Origin: Lineus longissimus
Lineage: Eukaryota > Nemertea > Pilidiophora > Heteronemertea > Lineidae
DNA: 64,000 bases
Assembly: GCF_910592395.1 (NCBI RefSeq)
Contig: NC_088325.1
Coordinates: 15,066,109-15,130,108, forward strand
Direction: 5' to 3'
Shown: piece after piece, positions 61,701 through 64,000 of the stretch
Numbering within the stretch: the stretch's first letter is position 1
Layout: each line of letters begins with the position of its first letter
Program-made: the position numbers and the translations under genes
Notes under the pieces: generated by a model
Database searches by the model: none
What the model was told of the DNA's origin: nothing
What the model saw: only the letters and a program-made list of their open reading frames with translations

Positions 61701-63899
61701 TCCCGTCAATGCCGCCGCAGAATATTGTCGCCCGGAAAGTTGCAAACAACTCTATATTGATAGCGTGGAGTCCACCGGCGAAGGATCATCGGAATGGCAT
61801 CTTGAAAGGATACAAGGTTGGTAACATTCCATTTATTAGGAAGTGAGGTCCCTTTGACAAACCACCAATCAAACAATAACAAAACATTAAATTACTTCAC
61901 GTTAAGACTAACGACTAAGTCAAAGCTAACGTGGCTTCGAACTACCCAGTCCGAAGATAAAATGGTTATACGGGTTTTAAACATTGACCTGCTGAAGGGA
62001 CAGTAGGGATAACAATAGCATTTCCCTCGGAGGAAAGGAAACTTGATGTGATGGCTGGTTTTTGTCTGTGCAGATTTCACAAAACCATGCATAACGTGCG
62101 TTGTGTTCGGAGTAATAGACGTGATGGAGACATCACTGATCAGATGGATACCGAAATGAATTGCTCTGTTCTGGGGTACCAGTTGGTGCAGTCAGTCAAT
62201 ATGCTCTCTCAACGAATGTGTTAGTACTGATGGCTGATTTTCCTTTCAGATTTATTGTATCGGAAACTCGAGCAAGTTTAGCCGTAACATCACAACCAAT
62301 GCCACGACAAACAAATATCCGATCAGAAACGTCATCCCAGACATGATGTACAAGATTTATATCGCGGCCACAACACGGATGGGGGTTGGTGTCAGAAGCG
62401 AGGCACAGATTGTCGGTGAGTAAAGCCTACAAGACGTCTCACTGAACTTACCAGTGAAGACTAACTTGGCCCTCTTGCGGGACAGTTGCCTCTTCGTCTT
62501 CTTCCGCGTTCGTTATGCCAATGGAGGTGTTATTCTCCAGCAAGTACTCCTCCACCAGACGAGACTTAGTTTCTGGCATGCCACAGTGGTATTGCATTTA
62601 CCCGAGGAGCTGTACTTGCTCTTCGCTTCTATCACAAGTGAATCGGAAAACTTTCAAAGTTTGCCATTTGGACAATGGCGGGTATCTTTTGAAGTATGCC
62701 CCTGGGTCTATTGCAGGGCTTGACTGGAAGATGGAATCTATTTGCCCTGCACAGGTCGTGCTTAAATTTGCCGATCGAAAAAAACACCCACTGTCACACA
62801 ATTTTTGGTACACGGATACACTTGGCATCCGGATCAAATATACAGGGGTTCCATCACAAACTTTTGTCTGTGTTGCATTTTGATATCAAATGCACATCTA
62901 ACTATATTTTTCCCCACCAGGGGGCACAGAAACCTCAAGCTACGTCCAGAACTTTGTCAACGAGCCTTGGTTTATCCCGACCATCATCGGAATCTTTGGC
63001 GGCATGATATGGTTTGCGTTATGCGTGTTCAGCATTTGGCTCTACAAGAAACGGCGGAACCGGAAACCTTACATCAAGGCAAAAAACCCGGGTATGGTTC
63101 TCAATCGTAAGTTAGGTTAATATGCACCAGAAAAGTTAGGTAGCCCTGAATAATTAGTCAAGATATTATCTATGATTTAAGGGTCAATTTTCTGTGGGTT
63201 GCTCTCTTCTTTGAAACATCAGTGATAAGTATCAGAAGTTTTCTTTGGTAAGAGTTTTTTGACTCGTCAGAGGCATATTTTCAATTGGGCTGCTTAAACT
63301 TCTGGCTTTAGATCTGTCTTTTTGTGCCACTCCATTGTTGTTTTATCGTTGTAAAACATTTGAGTGACTTTGACAAACGATTGAGTTTGAGCCACTGGCA
63401 GTGTCAATGACACAGCCGATATATTGGGTTTATAGCCTGACGGGCCCAATAAACAAGCATTTCAAGTCTGCACAAATGTCACTCGGGGAGTCATTTTTGC
63501 CTCTAAGCTTAAATTTTAGTCTGTGCTGGATGTTCTTGCCTTGTCAGTTACTGTTGTGATGTAAACTCGATATGTATTTGCAGCCAAGTAATGATTCCAA
63601 ATCTATATCCAGTTTCAGGAAAACAACCAGAAGAAGTGGCCTTAGCAGGTCGGGATGGGTACCCGTCCATGCGAGACCCATACGGTCACAAGGAAAACGA
63701 ACACGTTGACATGCGGGGACAGCAGCCTGATGTTACGAATATTTTAGAAAAACGGCAACAGAAGATGCAGGATTATAATCACGATACAAGTGATGTGACG
63801 CAGATGAAGACCTTTTATAACAAGGCGAACCCGATATCGTTGCCGGTGGCTCCATATGCGACTACGAATTTGTGTACTAGCAATAATCTTATAAACCAG
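13708..63899 (+). CDS. robo: Roundabout (Robo) Slit receptor, 13 coding exons, 3' end outside window
   Basis: Single-pass membrane receptor of the Roundabout family; family members bind secreted Slit through Ig1 and steer axons and migrating cells. Proposed join: 13708-13780, 54467-54808, 56565-56843, 57052-57190, 57541-57668, 58033-58608, 59093-59283, 59456-59612, 61162-61292, 61451-61816, 62250-62415, 62921-63106, 63613-63899. All phases agree, giving about 1007 codons without a stop. Order: signal peptide 1-24, Ig1 about 40-138, Ig2 140-231, Ig3 233-320, Ig4 322-415, Ig5 419-512, FN3-1 about 532-628, FN3-2 about 650-755, FN3-3 757-849, transmembrane 867-890, TFYN 978-981 (CC0-like), PYATT 992-996 (CC1-like). 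The 5 Ig + 3 FN3 layout and the VLRDDF start of Ig2 are Robo hallmarks. The last exon ends in phase 0 at a GTGAGT donor, so CC2/CC3 and the stop lie outside. Which Robo paralogue this is cannot be told. Confidence 0.95.
16156..16175. repeat. Perfect 20-bp palindrome
   Basis: TCAAGATTGT is followed directly by its reverse complement. It does not extend beyond 20 bases. It could be a dimeric protein-binding site or chance. Confidence 0.85.
18846..18969. repeat. 14-bp perfect inverted repeat, arms about 100 bp apart
   Basis: AATCCTCTTACACC at 18846-18859 and its exact reverse complement at 18956-18969 enclose 96 bases. The size would fit a very small foldback element, but no target-site duplication was evident. 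Confidence 0.6.
21040..21330. mobile_element. Second copy of the same interspersed repeat, internal units only
   Basis: Two tandem units carry the same segments as the copy at 1145-1402: GAAAATTTTTCAGA, AAAAAATTCAACTCTGAAGG and CTGCTCAAAATGAAGAAACA, each present twice. The units are nearly identical to each other and to the first locus, so the family was active or amplified more recently than the tandem arrays elsewhere in the intron. No terminal repeat is visible at either edge. Confidence 0.7.
23126..23172. repeat. T-rich simple repeat (TTTTTG)n-like
   Basis: A run of T4-6 blocks separated by single G or C ends in a longer T tract; an ordinary low-complexity microsatellite. Confidence 0.9.
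27980..28300. repeat. Possible degenerate tandem repeat, unit about 125-150 bp
   Basis: Related segments recur near 27988, 28137 and 28263, each a (T)CT(T/C)(G/A)AA(A)G(T)...GATGAA(G/A)TG-like stretch, with GGCATTCTT-type segments (near 27932 and 28248) also repeated. Similarity is faint and could be chance. Confidence 0.25.
30927..30990 (+). mobile_element. Isolated pogo/Tigger-like terminal repeat
   Basis: CAGTGGAACCCCAGTAACAC at 30927 matches, on the opposite strand, the end of the element at 1145-1402 over about 19 identical bases and then loosely. Here it follows TG instead of TA. Sequence to the right does not resemble the AAAATGAAGAA units, so it is either a different internal deletion derivative or a solo end. 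No partner inverted repeat was found nearby. Confidence 0.5.
31889..31958 (+). repeat. Perfect tandem duplication, 35 bp x 2
   Basis: Copies 31889-31923 and 31924-31958 are identical and begin TGTGTGTGCGTGTTCCG. No sign of divergence, so the duplication is recent or still changing length. Confidence 0.92.
33243..33270. repeat. Small hairpin
   Basis: ATACTTCAC (33243-33251) and GTGAAGTAT (33262-33270) form nine perfect pairs around a ten-base loop. Function unknown; may be chance in AT-rich DNA. Confidence 0.6.
34805..34860 (+). repeat. tRNA-like fragment
   Basis: A stem GACTCC/GGAGTC with a seven-base loop (34821-34839) is followed by GGGTTCAAACCC (34842-34853), which fits an anticodon arm plus T arm with box B. 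No box A or acceptor stem is visible and position 33 of the loop is not T, so this is at best a remnant of a tRNA or tRNA-derived SINE. Confidence 0.35.
36492..36537. repeat. Long hairpin (17 paired bases)
   Basis: AACAACT-CCTCTGAAAC at 36492-36508 pairs with GTTTCAGAGG at 36515-36524 and AGTTGTT at 36531-36537. The loop has six bases, and a six-base one-sided bulge (36525-36530) separates the two stem parts. All 17 pairs are perfect. No sequence family recognised; the loop is too short for a usual microRNA precursor. Confidence 0.7.
39533..39770 (+). mobile_element. tRNA-Leu-derived SINE
   Basis: The head at 39533-39605 looks like a leucine tRNA: GGGGG start, a box A-like TGGTGTAGTATTAAGA at 39543-39558, and an anticodon arm CCTGG-CTCAGAA-CCAGG at 39562-39578 whose loop carries CAG (Leu). 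It is followed by a decayed box B (GGGCACGATTG). The acceptor stem is not closed and the T arm is damaged, and a non-tRNA body follows, so it is a SINE and not a working tRNA gene. The right end (about 39770) is uncertain. Confidence 0.65.
42780..43035 (-). repeat. Degenerate tandem repeat, unit about 124 bp, two copies
   Basis: ACAGGTGATTT occurs at about 42890 and 43014. Read on the - strand, both copies translate to a stretch starting VKSPV(F/I) followed by a similar Leu/Ser-rich pattern. Similarity over the rest is low. The peptide likeness could suggest an old coding repeat, but with two copies and no family match I treat it as a DNA repeat. Confidence 0.4.
44780..45870. repeat. Degenerate tandem array, unit about 136-154 bp
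   Basis: At least five diverged units share two landmarks. A (G)TTCAA(T/C)..AAGAC-type segment occurs at 45167, 45296, 45451, 45591 and 45728. A (A)TTCCCT(C)TGG-type segment occurs at 45197, 45341, 45495, 45639 and 45775, spaced 144, 154, 144 and 136. Looser TTCCCTGG landmarks at about 44811 and 44989 suggest one or two older units upstream. Frames on the - strand repeat the same peptide pattern only because of the array; they are not judged to be genes. Confidence 0.72.
47690..48400. repeat. Degenerate tandem array, unit about 263-299 bp, three copies
   Basis: CATGTCT...AATCC(C/G)TTTTCC(G/A)ATG occurs at 47737, 48002 and 48299. Other landmarks keep the same spacing: TCTCCCTGATTAAGGTGAC (near 47956) with TATCCCTGTTGAAGATGAC (near 48247), and GGAAAACATGGAATA (48057) with GGAACATGGAATACA (48363). 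The units are only partly alike, so the array is old. Confidence 0.68.
49080..49450. repeat. Degenerate tandem array, unit about 92-136 bp, four copies
   Basis: GGGAGT followed by (T/C)(G/T)(C/T)AG occurs at 49093, 49229, 49321 and 49425, each time after a (GG/CT)C(C)(A)(A) segment and, in most copies, a TTGCATG(C) segment some 30 bases before. Similarity between copies is weak outside these landmarks. Confidence 0.45.
54467..54808 (+). CDS. robo: robo exon 2: Ig1 (Slit-binding domain)
   Basis: Acceptor TTCTAG ends at 54466; donor GTGAGT starts at 54809; phase 1 in and out. The whole first Ig domain is in this exon: PRIVEHP at residues 40-46, Cys61 and Cys119 as the disulphide pair, Trp73 as core tryptophan, and the Robo-typical SHR (89-91) and LFFYRI (99-104). 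In the family Ig1 contacts the second leucine-rich-repeat domain of Slit. N-glycosylation sequons occur at Asn120 and Asn132. A basic patch (DRIKRTTDK) precedes the domain. The similarity to fly and vertebrate Robo Ig1 is strong along the full length. Confidence 0.97.
54809..56564 (+). other. robo intron 2
   Basis: 1756 bases between the Ig1 and Ig2 exons. AT-rich; no gene, repeat family or RNA recognised. Confidence 0.9.
56565..56843 (+). CDS. robo: robo exon 3: Ig2
   Basis: Acceptor TTTTCAG ends at 56564; donor GTAAGG starts at 56844; symmetric phase 1, 93 codons. The exon opens with VLRDDF (139-144), the Robo signature linking Ig1 to Ig2. Cys163 and Cys212 pair, Trp176 is the core tryptophan, and DSGVYVC (206-212) is the F-strand motif. 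In the family Ig2 supports Slit and heparan sulphate binding next to Ig1. Confidence 0.97.
57052..57190 (+). CDS. robo: robo exon 4: Ig3, first half
   Basis: Acceptor CCTTTGCAG ends at 57051; donor GTATGT starts at 57191. Enters in phase 1 and leaves in phase 2. It encodes residues 232-277 plus part of Arg278, with Cys255, Trp267 and the WRKDDG motif (267-272) found in vertebrate Robo Ig3. Reading past the donor soon meets stops, which supports the boundary. Confidence 0.95.
57191..57540 (+). other. robo intron 4
   Basis: 350 bases splitting Ig3 in phase 2; nothing recognised inside. Intron 3 (56844-57051) is only 208 bases and equally plain. Confidence 0.9.
57541..57668 (+). CDS. robo: robo exon 5: Ig3, second half
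   Basis: Acceptor CTCTTACAG ends at 57540; donor GTGAGT starts at 57669. Enters in phase 2, which restores the frame with exon 4, and leaves in phase 1. It completes Ig3 with the ILEDKSLKI strand (281-289) and DEGLYVC (296-302); Cys302 pairs with Cys255. The join with exon 4 re-creates the continuous Ig3 fold seen in fly Robo. Confidence 0.95.
57669..58032 (+). other. robo intron 5
   Basis: 364 bases between Ig3 and the Ig4-Ig5 exon; nothing recognised. An open frame runs through its end into exon 6 but shows no similarity until the exon starts. Confidence 0.9.
58033..58608 (+). CDS. robo: robo exon 6: Ig4 and Ig5 in one exon
   Basis: Acceptor AATTTCAG ends at 58032; donor GTAAAT starts at 58609; phase 1 in and out, 576 bases. 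Ig4: Cys344, Trp356, LMFP (364-367), GRFSV (372-376), Cys397. A DVDPRPPPII linker (416-425) leads into Ig5: GPQNQTLP (428-435, with a glycosylation sequon at Asn431), Cys444, Trp456, GSGTLQI (475-481), Cys494, and the GETSWSAALTVE end (501-512). Ig4 takes part in Robo ectodomain dimer contacts in human ROBO. Two complete domains with no intron between them is notable, because Ig1, Ig2 and Ig3 here are separated by introns. Confidence 0.97.
58609..59092 (+). other. robo intron 6
   Basis: 484 bases between Ig5 and FN3-1; nothing recognised. Confidence 0.9.
59093..59283 (+). CDS. robo: robo exon 7: FN3-1, first part
   Basis: Acceptor AATTTCCAG ends at 59092; donor GTAGGT starts at 59284; phase 1 in, phase 0 out. 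It covers a proline-rich linker with HRTPEPSTFP (522-531), close to the fly counterpart, then the start of the first fibronectin III domain (SKPIITEV, the LMWKQ strand, and AYTVEYFS before the donor). Confidence 0.94.
59456..59612 (+). CDS. robo: robo exon 8: FN3-1, second part
   Basis: Acceptor CTTTCAG ends at 59455; donor GTCAGT starts at 59613; phase 0 in, phase 1 out. It begins GWVVASDHV, continuing FN3-1 exactly where fly Robo has GWIVAAHRV, then LRRDTSYMFLIRAKNSHGLS, the usual FN3 F- and G-strand region. The donor GTCAGT is acceptable but not a perfect consensus. Confidence 0.93.
59613..61161 (+). other. robo intron 8
   Basis: 1549 bases between FN3-1 and FN3-2. A loosely repeated segment occurs near 60845-60880 and 61095-61140 (both read GTCAAGTCC, then AAGTGCCATGTA), suggesting an old local duplication. 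No gene recognised. Confidence 0.85.
61162..61292 (+). CDS. robo: robo exon 9: linker and start of FN3-2
   Basis: Acceptor TTTTACCTAG ends at 61161; donor GTAAGT starts at 61293; phase 1 in, phase 0 out. Residues 629-672 form a Gly-rich linker followed by LREPEVISSTAVKINWN, the A and B strands of the second FN3 domain; Trp671 is the core tryptophan. The preceding intron (59613-61161) is the longest after intron 2. Confidence 0.92.
61451..61816 (+). CDS. robo: robo exon 10: rest of FN3-2 (with His run) and start of FN3-3
   Basis: Acceptor TATTCCAG ends at 61450; donor GTTGGT starts at 61817; phase 0 in and out, 122 codons. It finishes FN3-2: KYIEGFHIKYRP (678-689), a histidine-rich loop (His694, then seven histidines 696-702), LQKYTWYEIRIQPF (723-736) and EGQLSN (741-746). 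FN3-3 then begins at about VPSMPPQNI (756-764) and runs through the WSPP motif to GYK (792-794). The donor was chosen over GTAACA four bases downstream because only GTTGGT keeps frame with exon 11. Confidence 0.93.
61817..62249 (+). other. robo intron 10
   Basis: 433 bases inside FN3-3; nothing recognised apart from the weak donor and its downstream competitor. Confidence 0.88.
62250..62415 (+). CDS. robo: robo exon 11: end of FN3-3
   Basis: Acceptor CCTTTCAG ends at 62249; donor GTGAGT starts at 62416; phase 0 in, phase 1 out. Residues 795-849 complete the third FN3 domain, with MYKIYIAATTRMGVG matching the family's Y-x-V-x-x-x-A-x-T pattern. Three N-glycosylation sequons (Asn800, Asn807, Asn811) are close together in the exposed strand region. 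Confidence 0.94.
62416..62920 (+). other. robo intron 11
   Basis: 505 bases between FN3-3 and the transmembrane exon; open frames are present but unlike any Robo segment. Nothing recognised. Confidence 0.88.
62921..63106 (+). CDS. robo: robo exon 12: juxtamembrane segment and transmembrane helix
   Basis: Acceptor TCCCCACCAG ends at 62920; donor GTAAGT starts at 63107; phase 1 in and out. A short extracellular stalk (SSYVQNFVNEPWF) resembles the conserved segment just outside the membrane in vertebrate ROBO. The hydrophobic span at about 867-890 ends in FSIWLY, as in human ROBO1, and a basic stop-transfer run KKRRNRK (892-898) follows. The stalk after FN3-3 is about 17 residues, much shorter than the linker of fly Robo1. 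Confidence 0.96.
63107..63612 (+). other. robo intron 12
   Basis: 506 bases (512 if the second acceptor is used) between the transmembrane and CC0/CC1 exons; nothing recognised. Other Robo genes splice alternative cytoplasmic exons in this area, but none is visible here. Confidence 0.85.
63613..63899 (+). CDS. robo: robo exon 13: proximal cytoplasmic domain with CC0- and CC1-like motifs
   Basis: Two usable acceptors lie six bases apart (AG at 63611-63612 and at 63617-63618); both keep the frame, so the exon begins at 63613 or 63619. Donor GTGAGT starts at 63900, phase 0. The exon encodes a hydrophilic tail with TFYN at 978-981 (bases 63810-63821) and PYATT at 992-996 (63852-63866), matching the fly sequences TTFYN and PTPYATT. 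The tyrosine in CC1 is an Abl substrate in fly and vertebrate Robo. CC2 (Ena-binding) and CC3 (srGAP/Dock-binding) must lie beyond the window. Confidence 0.93.
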
Positions 63900-64000
63900 G
63901 TGAGTTGTTTACATACGTGTCTCCAAACATTGCACCACGAGTGCTTTTTGGCTGGAACTATGTTAGGCGGCCTGTGTTCTTCCATTGATTTGAAAGTTGG

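Noticed and set aside
1-64000. CRISPR arrays, bacterial operons, rRNA genes, viral or reverse-transcriptase genes
   Set aside because: No regular short repeats with unique spacers, no such gene motifs on either strand; the window is clearly animal nuclear DNA.

Overview
This is animal nuclear DNA. It is AT-leaning and intron-rich, has GT-AG splice signals, and carries one recognisable protein-coding gene: a roundabout (robo) axon-guidance receptor on the + strand. The window holds the gene from its probable leader (signal-peptide) exon to the start of its cytoplasmic domain; the 3' part lies past the right edge. Thirteen coding exons can be joined with consistent phases to about 1007 codons: signal peptide, five Ig domains, three fibronectin type III domains, one transmembrane helix, then the CC0-like (TFYN) and CC1-like (PYATT) cytoplasmic motifs.

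The host is an invertebrate bilaterian. Linkers such as the HRTPEPSTFP stretch before FN3-1 and the GETSWSAALTVE end of Ig5 resemble the fly protein more than the vertebrate ones, so a protostome, probably a marine spiralian (mollusc, annelid or brachiopod type), is my best guess. The sequence alone does not settle the phylum.

Layout: 1-13671 is sequence upstream of the leader exon with no recognisable gene. 13672-13780 is the leader exon. 13781-54466 is a first intron of about 40.7 kb with no recognisable protein gene. It holds decayed mobile-element fragments (a repeat family whose end looks like a pogo/Tigger-type terminal repeat, and a tRNA-Leu-derived SINE), several old and strongly diverged tandem arrays (densest at 42.7-49.5 kb), a perfect 35-bp duplication, and some hairpins and palindromes. 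54467-63899 packs twelve exons into less than 10 kb, and the gene runs out of the right edge.

I found no bacterial-type operons, CRISPR arrays, rRNA genes, intact transposase or reverse transcriptase genes, or viral genes. Points worth a second look: the far-upstream leader exon with a short upstream ORF, the fused Ig4-Ig5 exon, a histidine run inside FN3-2, two ambiguous splice sites (exon 10 donor, exon 13 acceptor), and the cluster of degenerate tandem arrays in intron 1.
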